A stretch of 55,313 bases of DNA from Pseudomonadota bacterium (GTDB taxonomy: Bacteria > Pseudomonadota > Alphaproteobacteria > Caulobacterales > Caulobacteraceae): assembly GCA_021816155.1 (NCBI GenBank), contig JAKAZA010000003.1:1-55313 (forward strand), given 5' to 3'. Below are positions 32,184-41,281 of this stretch, in pieces (the first letter of the stretch is position 1; each line of letters begins with the position of its first letter). A program made the translations under genes and the position numbers. Under the pieces are notes generated by a model. The model had not been told where the DNA came from and made no database searches. It saw nothing but the letters and a program-made list of their open reading frames with translations.

Positions 32184-34349
32184 TCAGCCGAAAAGGAAGA
32201 CGGCGAACGCCGGCGGCGGGCTGATCCACCTGTCGATCAGTCGCCAGCCGGCGCGGCGGGCCATGCCTGTGACATCCTCCACCGTGAACTTGTAGGAGTT
32301 CTCGGTGTGCAAGCTCTCGTGCGCGGCGAAGCGGAACGCGCGACCTGCAGCGTGGACGGTCTGCGCCGTCTTGCTGACGAGGTGCATCTCAATGCGGCTT
32401 TCGACGGCGTTCCAGATGGCGCGATGCTCGAAGGCATCGAGGACGAAGTCGCTCCCGAGTTCGCGGTTGATCCGAGCGAGCAGGTTCTTGTTGAAGGCCG
32501 CCGTAACGCCTGCGGCGTCGTCGTAGGCGGCTGTGAGAACGGCCGGCTCCTTGACCAAGTCCGCCCCCAGGATCAACAGCCCGCCTTCGCCCATCAGCGC
32601 GCGAGCCCCGGCGAGTAGGCGCACCGCCTCGACCGGATCGAAGTTCCCGATCGTCGAGCCGGGGAAGAAGCCGATGCGGCGGCACCCTGCGAGCGCCTTC
32701 GGCACAGCCTCGGCCAAGGTGAAGTCGCGCGCCAGCGGCTCGACGATGAGCGCCGGATAGTCGCGGCGGATCGCTGCGGCGGCCGCTTCGAGCGCCGAGA
32801 CACTGATGTCGATCGGCGCATAGACTGTTAACTGCGGCGCAGCGTCGAGGATCAGGCGCGTCTTGGCGCTGGCGCCGCTACCATATTCGACGAGCGCCGC
32901 GCCAGATGGGATATGGGCGGCGAGTTGCGGCGCGATACGCTTCAGAAGCGCCGTTTCGACGCGTGTCAGATAATACTCGGGCAGCTCGCAGATCGCCTCG
33001 AACAGCTGCGAGCCCCTCGCGTCATAGAACCATTTCGGCGCGATCGACTTGGGCGAGCGGGACAACGCCTCGGCGACGTCATGGCGAAACGCGGCGGTCG
33101 GATCGGTCAGCACCTCTTCGCCGGTCGCCTCCGGCGCGTCCTCGGCCAGTCGCACGCCCGAGAACATCCACCGCTGGTGCGGGTAGAAGAAGTTGCGGTA
33201 ACTTGAGCGCGAATGCCCGGGCGGCGTCACGCACGCCCCTCCGCGCAACGTCATCTGGCCCATCATGAACTTGCCATTGTATTCGCCGACTGCGCCGCGC
33301 GCAGGCGAGAACCCCGGATAGCGAAGGTACGCGCTGGCGGTCCACTGCCAAGCGGCGTCGTAGAGCTGCGAGAGCGCGCCGGGAAGCGTGGAGGCGGCAT
33401 GCTCCCATTCGGCTTCGGTCGGCAGTCGCTTGCCGGCCCACGCCGCATAGGCGTCCGCCTCGTAATAGCTGACGTGCAAGACCGGCGCGTCGAGGTCGAG
33501 GGCGTCGAGCCCTGCCAGCGTGAACTCACGCCAGTCGCCGTCGACACGGCGCCAGTAGAGCGGCGCCGTCCACCCTTCCTCGCGCACCCTCGCCCACCCG
33601 TCCGAAAGCCAGAACTCCGGCGTCTGATAGCCGCCGGCCTCGACGAAGCTCAGCCACTCGCGGTTGGTGACGAGCCGATTCGCCATGCGATAGGGGCGCA
33701 GAAGCGTGTCGTGCCTGGGCCCCTCATTGTCGAACGTGAAGCCGACGCCCGGGCCCGCGCCGACGGCGACGCATCCGCCCTCGAAGCGCACCCATTCCAG
33801 CGGCCCGCCTCGCGACGGCCGATGTCCGGGACCGTAGGCGGGATTCAGCGGCGACTGCGCCAAAAGATGCAGCACATCCATCAGGATCAGCTCCTGATGC
33901 TGCTCCTCGTGCGCCAGTCCTAGAGCAACCAGGAATGCGATCTCACCCTGCACGCCTCGCGCCAGCAACCGTTCCATCGCCGCGTCCACGTGACGGCGAT
34001 AGGCCATGACCTCAGCGAGCGCCGGCCGTGTGACAAGGCCCCTGGCGGGCCTCGGGTGACGCGGACCGACCGCCTCGTAGTAGGAGTTGAACAGGTAACT
34101 GAACGTCGGGTCGAACGGTCGGTAACCCGCTAGGTGAGGGATCAGGAGAAACGTCTCGAAGAACCAGGTGACGTGGGCCAGATGCCACTTCGCCGGGCTT
34201 GCGTCCGGCATCGACTGGACCTGCTGGTCCTCCGGTGAAAGCGGCGCCACGCGCGACAGGGAACCCTGGCGCACCTGTCGATATCGTTCGACCAGAGCGA
34301 CCGGAGCGGCGGCTTCGGCGCGCACATGCGCCTCGTCGGTGTATGGCAT
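32184..34349 (-). CDS. EgtB-EgtD fusion: ergothioneine synthase and histidine N-alpha-methyltransferase
   Basis: A single 721-residue frame that joins both core ergothioneine enzymes. Residues 1-about 400 are EgtB: a DinB-like domain with [13 protein letters not shown] (H56) and HEEQHQELI (H147, H151), the iron ligands, then a formylglycine-generating-enzyme-like domain ([59 protein letters not shown]). Residues about 405-721 are Egt[46 protein letters not shown] (SAM site), [10 protein letters not shown] and SYKFTVEDV. EgtD trimethylates histidine to hercynine; EgtB attaches sulfur from a thiol with O2. No stop or clear restart separates the halves. No egtA, egtC or egtE was seen here, consistent with a cysteine-using EgtB, though that is inference. 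Confidence 0.93.
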   Translation of the reverse strand: MPYTDEAHVRAEAAAPVALVERYRQVRQGSLSRVAPLSPEDQQVQSMPDASPAKWHLAHVTWFFETFLLIPHLAGYRPFDPTFSYLFNSYYEAVGPRHPRPARGLVTRPALAEVMAYRRHVDAAMERLLARGVQGEIAFLVALGLAHEEQHQELILMDVLHLLAQSPLNPAYGPGHRPSRGGPLEWVRFEGGCVAVGAGPGVGFTFDNEGPRHDTLLRPYRMANRLVTNREWLSFVEAGGYQTPEFWLSDGWARVREEGWTAPLYWRRVDGDWREFTLAGLDALDLDAPVLHVSYYEADAYAAWAGKRLPTEAEWEHAASTLPGALSQLYDAAWQWTASAYLRYPGFSPARGAVGEYNGKFMMGQMTLRGGACVTPPGHSRSSYRNFFYPHQRWMFSGVRLAEDAPEATGEEVLTDPTAAFRHDVAEALSRSPKSIAPKWFYDARGSQLFEAICELPEYYLTRVETALLKRIAPQLAAHIPSGAALVEYGSGASAKTRLILDAAPQLTVYAPIDISVSALEAAAAAIRRDYPALIVEPLARDFTLAEAVPKALAGCRRIGFFPGSTIGNFDPVEAVRLLAGARALMGEGGLLILGADLVKEPAVLTAAYDDAAGVTAAFNKNLLARINRELGSDFVLDAFEHRAIWNAVESRIEMHLVSKTAQTVHAAGRAFRFAAHESLHTENSYKFTVEDVTGMARRAGWRLIDRWISPPPAFAVFLFG

Positions 34350-34484
34350 CGGCGCGGCTCCTTCTGCCTTAGGTAGGAAGCATCCCGCCGGCCGCCAGTC
34401 GGCGGACGCCGGCGCGGCTCCAACCCTCGCGCGGCGTCCTCTGTTCCACAGCGCCGTGACGGATCGCGGCAGGAACTTGCGCCG

Positions 34485-35129
34485 TCAGGCGAGCCGGGGC
34501 GCGAATGCCGCCAGAAAGATCTGCACCGACTGCGCGACGTGCTCGCGCAGTGCGGCGGGCCCGATCGTGTCCAGCACCCCCCATTGCAGCCGAAGGTAGA
34601 GGTCCGACATCACGAGGTCCTTCAGCCGCTGACCGAGCATCTGGGCGTCGCCCGCCGGGAACCGGCCTTCCGCGATCGCCAGCTCGAAATACTGGGTGAA
34701 CCTGAGCACGCCGACCCTGGGACCGGCCTCATAGAAGATCGGCCCGATCTCCGGGAACCGACCGACCTCGCCCGTGACCAGCCGGTGCATCGCCAAGATC
34801 TCCGGGACCTGGAGAAACTCCATCAACGACACGCCCAGGTCGATCAGGCTGTCGCGGACCGGCCTGCCTTTGCCGATCGGCGGCAACGGATCGAAATAGG
34901 TGGACGCGAGGCCATGACAGGTTTCCGCGATGACGGCGCTGAACAGCTCTTCCTTGGACCGGAAGTAGTTGTAGAGCGTGCCCTTCGAACCGCCCACCCT
35001 GGCGGCGATCTCCGACATCGACGTGGCGGCGTAGCCGCGGGCCAGGAACGTCTCGCGGGCGACATCCAGAATGCCGCGACGCCGAGCGTCGCCGCGTGTC
35101 AATTCGGAAGGGGGAGCGTCCAAGGGCAA
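34485..35129 (-). CDS. TetR/AcrR-family regulator of the adjacent efflux operon
   Basis: A roughly 214-residue repressor. The helix-turn-helix is GILDVARETFLARGYAATSMSEIAARVGGSKGTLYNYFRSKEELFSAVI. The C-terminal part resembles the AefR-like TetR_C group (LVTGEVGRFPEIGPIFYEAGP). It is divergent from nodT-emrA-emrB, and two palindromes lie in the spacer, so it probably represses the pump and itself until a drug or metabolite binds. The start is unclear: the track uses TTG 35129, other TTG codons at 35123 and 35102 are in frame, and none has a good Shine-Dalgarno. Confidence 0.9.
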   Translation of the reverse strand: MPLDAPPSELTRGDARRRGILDVARETFLARGYAATSMSEIAARVGGSKGTLYNYFRSKEELFSAVIAETCHGLASTYFDPLPPIGKGRPVRDSLIDLGVSLMEFLQVPEILAMHRLVTGEVGRFPEIGPIFYEAGPRVGVLRFTQYFELAIAEGRFPAGDAQMLGQRLKDLVMSDLYLRLQWGVLDTIGPAALREHVAQSVQIFLAAFAPRLA

Positions 35130-35140
35130 CAGTTTTTCTC

Positions 35141-35159
35141 TGACCGTACCGTACGGTTT
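35141..35159. promoter_or_regulatory. Palindromic operator 1 (TetR / efflux spacer)
   Basis: TGACCGTACCGTACGGTTT contains the perfect inverted repeat ACCGTAC-C-GTACGGT. It lies just upstream of the TetR start codon. It shares 16 of 19 positions with operator 2. Confidence 0.7.
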
Positions 35160-35192
35160 CTACCTTGACGTGCGAAAAAGTCCAGCGCCTAT

Positions 35193-35211
35193 TGACCGTA
35201 CTGTACGGTCA
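35193..35211. promoter_or_regulatory. Palindromic operator 2 (TetR / efflux spacer)
   Basis: TGACCGTACTGTACGGTCA is a perfect 9-base inverted repeat around a central T. Its centre is 52 bp from that of operator 1, about five helical turns. It ends 36 bp before the efflux start codon and overlaps a TTGACC that could be a -35 element. Confidence 0.75.
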
Positions 35212-35247
35212 GGTCTGCGCTCAGCCGCGCGCCAGGAGGGACGTACG

Positions 35248-36699
35248 ATGCCGGGTCCGATGCAGAGTCATCACCGATTCCGCTTGATGCTCGCAGTGGG
35301 CGCGGCAGCGGCTGCGCTCACCGTCTCCTCCTGCGCGACCCCACCGGGGGGCGAGCACCGTGCGGCCCTGTCTGATCAGGCTGGCTATCAGGACGCCGCC
35401 AGCTTCACCGCTCCTTCCGCCGATTGGCCCAGCGACCGATGGTGGACGGCCTACGGCGACGTCCAGCTCAGCGCCCTGATCGACGAGGCGCTGAGGAATT
35501 CGCCGACGCTGGCGGAAGCCGAGGCGCGCATGACGTCGGCCAGCGCCGCGACCCAGATTTCGCGCGCGGCCACCCTCCCCTTCGTCGGCGCGCAAGGCCA
35601 GATCGCCGAGACCGAGCAGAGCCGGGTCATCGGCTACCCACCGTTCATCCAGGCGTTGTTGCCCAAGGGCTATTTCGACAATGGACGCTTGGCGCTGGAC
35701 GCCTCGTACGACCTCGACCTGTTCGGCAAGAACCGCGCGGCGCTGGCGGCGGCCGTGTCCGACGAAGCGGCGATGCGCGCGGACTACGCGGAGGCGCGGC
35801 TGACGCTGTCGACCGCCGTCGCCGAAGCTTATGCCGACCTCATCCGGCTGGGCGCCGAGCGCGCCTCCGCGGTCGAGGCGCTGCGCAACCGGCAGGAGAC
35901 GAGCCAGCTCACCGCCGAACGCGTGGCCAACGGCCTCGACACGCGCGCCGAGCTCAAGCAGGCGGAGGCGGAGACCCCCGCCTCCGAGGCCGACGTCGAG
36001 GCGCTCGACGAGCAGATCCTGCTCACCCGCCACCGCATCGCCGCGCTGCTCGGCGAGGGACCCGACCGCGGCCTCTCGATCACCATCCCGGCCACGGAAG
36101 CTGTCAAAGCCTACGGTCTGCCGACCGACCTGCGGCTTCACCTCATCGCGCGCCGCCCCGACATCGTGGCCGCCAGGCTCCGCGCCGAAGCAGCCGCCAA
36201 GCGGATAGACGTGGCTCGCGCCGAGTTCTTCCCGGACGTGAGCTTGACCGGCTACATCGGCCAGCAGTCTCTGGGTCTCTCGCAGCTGTTCGATCCCGCC
36301 GCCGCGATCGGATCGATCGGGCCGACGCTCACGCTGCCGATCTTTGAGGGCGGACAGCTGCGCGGCCAGTATCGAGGCGCGCGCGCCGACTATGCGGCGG
36401 CTGTCGACGCCTACGACGCGACGCTCACCCAGGCTCTCCAGGATGTGGCCGACACCGGCGCCAGCATGCAGTCGGCCGAGCGCCAGCTCCAGCAGCGCAA
36501 AGCCGCGCTCGACACCGGCGAGCAGGGATACGAGCTCGCCGAGGAGCGCTACCGCGGCGGTCTTTCGTCCTACGTGGCCGTGCTCGCCGCCGAGAACGCA
36601 GTGATCGACGAGCGGCGGGCGTATGCCGATGCTCGAACCCGCATCTTCAGCCTCGATGTCGCCCTCGCCCGCGCCCTGGGCGGCGGCTACAGGGCCTGA
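35248..36699 (+). CDS. Outer-membrane efflux lipoprotein (NodT/OprM family)
   Basis: A 483-residue TolC-like lipoprotein. The signal peptide ends in a lipobox (LTVSSC), so the mature Cys is acylated and the protein is anchored in the outer membrane. Two outer-membrane-efflux repeats follow, with the family marks WWTAYGDVQLSALIDEALRNSPTLAEAEARM, LDASYDLDLFGKNRAAL, LIARRPDIVAARLRAEAAAKRIDVARAEFFPDVSLTGYIG and LPIFEGGQLRGQYRGARADY. It forms the exit duct for the EmrAB-type pump encoded downstream. AGGAGG lies about seven bases before ATG 35248; the track's 35071 start runs through the operators. Confidence 0.94.
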   Translation: MPGPMQSHHRFRLMLAVGAAAAALTVSSCATPPGGEHRAALSDQAGYQDAASFTAPSADWPSDRWWTAYGDVQLSALIDEALRNSPTLAEAEARMTSASAATQISRAATLPFVGAQGQIAETEQSRVIGYPPFIQALLPKGYFDNGRLALDASYDLDLFGKNRAALAAAVSDEAAMRADYAEARLTLSTAVAEAYADLIRLGAERASAVEALRNRQETSQLTAERVANGLDTRAELKQAEAETPASEADVEALDEQILLTRHRIAALLGEGPDRGLSITIPATEAVKAYGLPTDLRLHLIARRPDIVAARLRAEAAAKRIDVARAEFFPDVSLTGYIGQQSLGLSQLFDPAAAIGSIGPTLTLPIFEGGQLRGQYRGARADYAAAVDAYDATLTQALQDVADTGASMQSAERQLQQRKAALDTGEQGYELAEERYRGGLSSYVAVLAAENAVIDERRAYADARTRIFSLDVALARALGGGYRA

Positions 36700-36723
36700 C
36701 GGCGCCTTTCCGGACCCTTTTCC

Positions 36724-37908
36724 ATGGACGCTCGCACCCGCACATCCACGCCGGCCGACCCGGGCTCGCAGACGCCGCCTGAGGCGGCTGACAAAGCCGC
36801 GCCGCCGCAGTCCGCGCGCCGCAGCAGCAGCCGGCGTCGCCTGTTCATGCTCCTCGGCGGCGTGGTGTTTCTCGGCGCCGCGGCCTTTGGGCTCGACTGG
36901 CTGCTCGTCGGCTCCCATCACGTGACGACGGATGACGCCTACGTCGACGCCGACGTGGCCGAGGTGACGCCGCTGGTCAGCGGCCAAGTGATCGCCGCGC
37001 CGGTCACGGACACCGACCCCGTCAGGAAAGGCCAAGTGCTGGTGGTCATCGATCCCACCGACTTCAAGCTCGCGCTGGCGGCGGACGAGGCGGCGCTCGG
37101 TCAGGCGGAGCGGCGTGTCGAGGGCTATTTCGCCAACCGCGACGCGCAGGCCACGATGATCACCGCCAAGGCGGCCGACGTCGAGCGCGCCCGCGCCCAG
37201 TTGGCCAGCGCGCAGGCCGACCTCGCGAAGGCCCAGACCGATCTCGCCCGCCGGCAGGCGCTGGCGCACGACGGCGCCGTTTCCGGCGACGAGCTGACCG
37301 TCGCCGAGAACCGTGTGCGCGAGACCGAGGCCGCGGTCGCTGGGGCCCAGGCGGCGCTCGCGGAAGCCCGTGCGGCGCAGGTCTCGCAAGCAAGCGACGC
37401 GAGGGAAGCCGAGGCGCTCGTCGCCGGAACCGACGTCGCCAGCAACCCGGAGGTCGCCGCTGCTCAGGCCAAGGTCGACCAGGCGCGCATCGACCTCGAG
37501 CGCACAGTGATCCGCGCCCCGATCGACGGTGTGATCGCCAAGAACGATGTCGAGATCGGCCAACGCGTCGAGAGCGGCGCGCAGTTGATGACAGTGGTGC
37601 CGATCCAGGCCGCCTACGTCGACGCCAACTTCAAGGAAGAGCAGCTGCGCCACGTGCGCATCGGCCAACCGGCGGTCCTCACCAGCGACATCTACGGCGG
37701 TGGCGTCAGATTCCACGGCCGCGTGATAGGCCTGGCCGGGGGCACAGGCTCGGCCTTCGCCATGATCCCGGCGCAGAACGCCACCGGAAACTGGATCAAG
37801 ATCGTGCAGCGCCTGCCCGTGAGGATCGCCCTCGATCCGGCCGAGCTGAAGCGCCACCCCCTGCGCGTCGGCCTGTCGATGAACGTCGACGTCGACATCT
37901 CGCGCTAG
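36724..37908 (+). CDS. emrA: Membrane fusion protein, EmrA/HlyD family
   Basis: A 394-residue periplasmic adaptor with a disordered cytoplasmic tail, one membrane anchor (about 40-63), then TTDDAYVDADVAEVTPLVSGQVIAAPVTDTDPVRKGQVLVVID, the biotinyl-lipoyl half-motif. A long coiled coil rich in Ala and Gln (about 120-255) follows, then IRAPIDGVIAKNDVEIGQRVESGAQLMTVVP, and a beta-barrel with YVDANFKEEQLRHVRIGQPAVL. It links the inner-membrane MFS pump to the outer-membrane channel. It sits between them in one operon, 24 bp after nodT and 10 bp before emrB. Confidence 0.95.
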   Translation: MDARTRTSTPADPGSQTPPEAADKAAPPQSARRSSSRRRLFMLLGGVVFLGAAAFGLDWLLVGSHHVTTDDAYVDADVAEVTPLVSGQVIAAPVTDTDPVRKGQVLVVIDPTDFKLALAADEAALGQAERRVEGYFANRDAQATMITAKAADVERARAQLASAQADLAKAQTDLARRQALAHDGAVSGDELTVAENRVRETEAAVAGAQAALAEARAAQVSQASDAREAEALVAGTDVASNPEVAAAQAKVDQARIDLERTVIRAPIDGVIAKNDVEIGQRVESGAQLMTVVPIQAAYVDANFKEEQLRHVRIGQPAVLTSDIYGGGVRFHGRVIGLAGGTGSAFAMIPAQNATGNWIKIVQRLPVRIALDPAELKRHPLRVGLSMNVDVDISR

Positions 37909-37918
37909 GACGCCGTCG

Positions 37919-39469
37919 ATGGCCGCCACAGCCTACGCCACCGCCCCGGTCGAGCCGGTCCCGCTCACAGGCGCCTCACTGGCGCTCGCAGGGTTCCTGC
38001 TGGCGGTCGGGAACTTCATGGTCGTGCTCGACATGACCATCGCCAACGTTTCCGTCCCCAACATCGCCGGGGGCCTTGCCGTCGCGCCCAGCGAAGGCAC
38101 CTGGGTGATCACCTCGTACTCGGTGGCGGAAGCGATCATGGTGCCGCTGACCGGCTGGCTCGCTCAGCGTTTCGGCGCGGTGCGCGTGTTCGTGCTCGGG
38201 ATCGCCGGCTTCGGGATCTGCTCGGCGCTTTGCGGGCTGGCCCAGTCGCTGAGCATGCTGATCGCCTTCCGCATCATGCAGGGCGTCTGCGGCGGCCCGA
38301 TCATGCCGATGTCTCAGACCCTGATGATGCGGGTCTTTCCCCCGCACCAGCGATCGCAGGCCATGGGCCTGTGGTCGATGACAACCGTCGTGGCGCCGAT
38401 CATCGGCCCGATCCTCGGCGGGGTGCTGAGCGACCAGGCGGGATGGCCGTGGGTGTTCTACATCAACGTGCCAGTGGCCGCCGCGTGCAGCTTCTTCGCC
38501 TGGCGCATGCTGGCCTCCCAGGAAACGCCCACGTCGCAGCGGCGCGTGGACGTGCCGGGTCTTGCATTGCTGGTGGTGTTCGTTGGCGCGATGCAGATCA
38601 TGCTCGACAAGGGGCGCGAGCTCGACTGGTTCGGCTCTCCGGTGATCATCGCGCTCGCCCTCGTCGCAGGCATCGGTTTCGTCGCGTTCCTGATCTGGGA
38701 GCTCACCGACGCGCAGCCGATCGTCGACTTGCGTGTCTTCCGCCATCGAGGCTTCGCCGGCGCCGTGGGAACGCTCGCGATCAGCTTCGGGGCGTTCTTC
38801 TCGTCGATCGTGCTGCTACCGCTCTGGCTGCAGACCAACATGGGCTACACCGCAAGCTGGGCTGGGTTCACCACGGCCTACAGCGGCGTGCTGGCGGTCG
38901 TGCTCTCGCCTATCGTGCCGCGGCTGATGGACCGCTTCGACGCACGCGCCCTGGTCAGCTTCGGCGTGGCTGGCCTTGGCCTGGTCACGTTCCTGCGTTC
39001 CAACTTCGCCAGCAACGCCGACTACTGGACGATCTCGCTGACGTTCCTCGCCCAGGGGATCGCGATGCCGTTCTTCTTCGTGCCGACCACCCAGATCGCA
39101 CTTTCGTCGGTGCTGCCCCAGGAGACTGCGTCGGCCGCCGGGCTTTCGAACTTCCTGCGCACGACCTCCGCCGCCTTCTCCGCCGCGATCGTGACCACGG
39201 CATGGGACAACGCCGCGACCCGCAATCACGCCGACATCGCCGGCGCGTTGCACAACGTCGCCGCCACGCAGGCCCAGCTGACCCATGCCGGCATGACCGC
39301 GCAGCAGGCCCTGACCCAGATCGACAACATCGCCCAGGGCCAGTCGGTGATGCTCGCCACCGACCAGGTGCTGTTCGGTCTGACGGTCGTCTATTTCATC
39401 GCCGCGACCGTCGTCTGGCTCGCGCCCAAGCCGACGCTATTCGCCGGGCCGCCCGGCGGCGGGCACTGA
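37919..39469 (+). CDS. emrB: MFS multidrug exporter, DHA2 family (EmrB/QacA)
   Basis: A 516-residue transporter with about fourteen membrane segments. Family motifs are LAVGNFMVVLDMTIANVSVPNIAGGLAVAPSEGTWVITSYSVAEAIMVPLTGWLAQRFGAVRVF (motif D1 and motif A) and FRIMQGVCGGPIMPMSQTLMM with VAPIIGPILGGVLSDQAGWPWVFYINVPV (motif C). It exports drugs or lipophilic acids by proton antiport and needs the adjacent EmrA and NodT-type proteins to cross both membranes. The gene ends 13 bp from the opposite-strand oxidoreductase. Confidence 0.95.
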   Translation: MAATAYATAPVEPVPLTGASLALAGFLLAVGNFMVVLDMTIANVSVPNIAGGLAVAPSEGTWVITSYSVAEAIMVPLTGWLAQRFGAVRVFVLGIAGFGICSALCGLAQSLSMLIAFRIMQGVCGGPIMPMSQTLMMRVFPPHQRSQAMGLWSMTTVVAPIIGPILGGVLSDQAGWPWVFYINVPVAAACSFFAWRMLASQETPTSQRRVDVPGLALLVVFVGAMQIMLDKGRELDWFGSPVIIALALVAGIGFVAFLIWELTDAQPIVDLRVFRHRGFAGAVGTLAISFGAFFSSIVLLPLWLQTNMGYTASWAGFTTAYSGVLAVVLSPIVPRLMDRFDARALVSFGVAGLGLVTFLRSNFASNADYWTISLTFLAQGIAMPFFFVPTTQIALSSVLPQETASAAGLSNFLRTTSAAFSAAIVTTAWDNAATRNHADIAGALHNVAATQAQLTHAGMTAQQALTQIDNIAQGQSVMLATDQVLFGLTVVYFIAATVVWLAPKPTLFAGPPGGGH

Positions 39470-39482
39470 GCCACGTCGCAGC

Positions 39483-40445
39483 CTAAGGGATCAGCAGCAC
39501 TCTTCCGACAGCCTGGCGGCTCTCGATATAGGCGTGCGCCGCCGCGGCCTCTGACAGGCGGAACTCGCGATCGATGACCACCTTCAGCTCGCCGCGCGCC
39601 GCCTCGTTGATCAGGCGCTGGATATTGTCGTGAGCGCGGTCGCCACCGATCTCGGCGCCGAGGAATACGCCCTGCAGCGTCCGGTTGCCGCCCATCAGGC
39701 TGGAAACGTCCACGGTCATCGGTTCGCGGCCAGCCGCGCCGACCATCGAAACCCGGCCGCGATAGCCAAGTGACAGGATCGAGCCCTGCAGCGTCGAGCC
39801 GCCGACGGGATCGACGACGAGATCGACACCCTTCTTGTCCGTGATCCGCATCACCTCGCTCACGACATCGTGGGTGCGGTAGTTGACGCCCACGTCCATT
39901 CCGAGCGGCTTCAGCTTCTCGAGCCGTTCGTCGGACGAGGCGGTTGCGATCACTTTCGCGCCCGCCCGCTTGGCCAGCTGGATCGCCGCCGTGCCGACGC
40001 CGCTGGCGCCGGCCTGCACCAGCACGGTCTCGCCGGCCTTCAGGCGACCGAACTCGAACAGGCAGTCGTCGGCCGTGCCGAACGCCACCGGGATGACCGA
40101 AGCGAGCTTCACCGAGAAGCCGTCCGGGATCACCCAGGCGCTACGGGCCGGCACGGCGCGAAGCTCGGCGTGCGAGCCATACGCGTTGCTGGTCGCGACC
40201 TTCTGGCCGACCCTCAGGTCACGCACCTCCGAGCCGACCTCGATGATTTCGCCGGCCGCCTGATAGCCCACGACGTGAGGACGCGTGACGAGCGCGCCGC
40301 GCGACCGGTTGAGCGTATCGCCGCCTTCGATGCTGACAGCTTCCACGCGGATCACGATCCCCTTGGGATGGCAGACCGGATCGGGGACGTCCTCGTAGCG
40401 CAGCACGCTGGGATCGCCGTTCTCGTAATAGACCGCCGCCTTCAT
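39483..40445 (-). CDS. Zinc-independent quinone oxidoreductase-like MDR protein
   Basis: A 320-residue medium-chain reductase. The N-terminal GroES-like domain has MKAAVYYENGDPSVLRYEDVPDP and VGYQAAGEIIEVGSEV. The Rossmann domain carries VLVQAGASGVGTAAIQLAKRAGAKVIATASSDERLEKLKPLGMDVGVNYR, an AxxGVG NADPH site. The catalytic and structural zinc ligands of classical alcohol dehydrogenases are absent, so it belongs with NADPH:quinone reductases. GGAGAG precedes the ATG. It is divergent from a VOC protein across 108 bp. Confidence 0.9.
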   Translation of the reverse strand: MKAAVYYENGDPSVLRYEDVPDPVCHPKGIVIRVEAVSIEGGDTLNRSRGALVTRPHVVGYQAAGEIIEVGSEVRDLRVGQKVATSNAYGSHAELRAVPARSAWVIPDGFSVKLASVIPVAFGTADDCLFEFGRLKAGETVLVQAGASGVGTAAIQLAKRAGAKVIATASSDERLEKLKPLGMDVGVNYRTHDVVSEVMRITDKKGVDLVVDPVGGSTLQGSILSLGYRGRVSMVGAAGREPMTVDVSSLMGGNRTLQGVFLGAEIGGDRAHDNIQRLINEAARGELKVVIDREFRLSEAAAAHAYIESRQAVGRVLLIP

Positions 40446-40553
40446 TCGAGCTCTCCTCCGAGACCGCGAACCGTGCGGCCCTTTTCATCCAGTCTTTCGA
40501 GTGTCATGCAGGCGCCCGCCGCGCAAGCCGCGGAAAGCTGAGGGTCGCCCCGA

Positions 40554-41252
40554 ATGGATCTCGCCAAACCGCGCATCGACTTCGGTCTCACGACCAGCGG
40601 CGACATCCGGCCCATGCTGGATTTCTGGCAGAAGGACGTGGGCCTGCCCTTCGACCACCTGCTGCCAATACGCCGGGGCCACGACCAGCACAGGCACGAT
40701 GCGCTGGGCTCGGTCATCAAGATCAACCATAGCGTTGAGCCGCTTCCTGAGGGGCCGCCCACCGGCTACCGCGAATTGTACATCGCCCGTGAATACCTCG
40801 CCGAGCCGAAGCCGATGGCCGACCCGGACGGCAACAAGGTGACGCTGGTCCCGAAGGGCTGGCGCGGCATAGGTCAGATCGGCGTGCGCCTGGCCGTGCG
40901 CAGCCTCGCCGCACACCGGCGTTTCTACGCCGAGGCGCTCGGGTTGCTCGAAGAACCCTGGCAGGGTGGCGCGGCGTTCCGCGCGGGTGAGAGCCTCATC
41001 ATCGTCGAAGAGGCTGCGGACGCGCCGCTGCCGGGGGTCAGGCCGGGCGGCCGCGGCTGGGGTTACATCACGTTCCAGATATTCAAGGTCGACACCGAGC
41101 ACGCGTTCGCCCTCGCCCATGGCGCAGGCCAAGCGGTTGCGCCCGTGACTCTCGGAACCACGGCCCGGATATCCATGATCACCGACCCTGACGGGAACCG
41201 CATCGAGCTTTCGCAGCGCGCCTCGATCGTCGGCAGCCTCGAGCCGGCCTGA
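40554..41252 (+). CDS. VOC-family protein with two glyoxalase-like modules
   Basis: A 232-residue vicinal-oxygen-chelate protein. The first module (about 1-105) has MLDFWQKDVGLPFDHLLP, AHRH-like histidines and MADPDGNKVTLV. The second (about 108-230) has IGVRLAVRSLAAHRRFYAEALGLLEE and MITDPDGNRIELSQR, which ends with a glutamate metal ligand. Such proteins are lyases, isomerases or dioxygenases; the reaction is not evident. A GAGGG lies upstream of ATG 40554. It is convergent with the DUF1232-sulfotransferase gene. Confidence 0.85.
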   Translation: MDLAKPRIDFGLTTSGDIRPMLDFWQKDVGLPFDHLLPIRRGHDQHRHDALGSVIKINHSVEPLPEGPPTGYRELYIAREYLAEPKPMADPDGNKVTLVPKGWRGIGQIGVRLAVRSLAAHRRFYAEALGLLEEPWQGGAAFRAGESLIIVEEAADAPLPGVRPGGRGWGYITFQIFKVDTEHAFALAHGAGQAVAPVTLGTTARISMITDPDGNRIELSQRASIVGSLEPA

Positions 41253-41281
41253 CCTGGCCGGGCGCATCGGCGCGGCTGGCG

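Noticed and set aside
35221-37929. 902-codon antisense ORF across nodT and emrA
   Set aside because: It mirrors two well-recognised genes, is rich in Arg, His and Gly and has no family signature. Long antisense frames are expected in GC-rich coding DNA.
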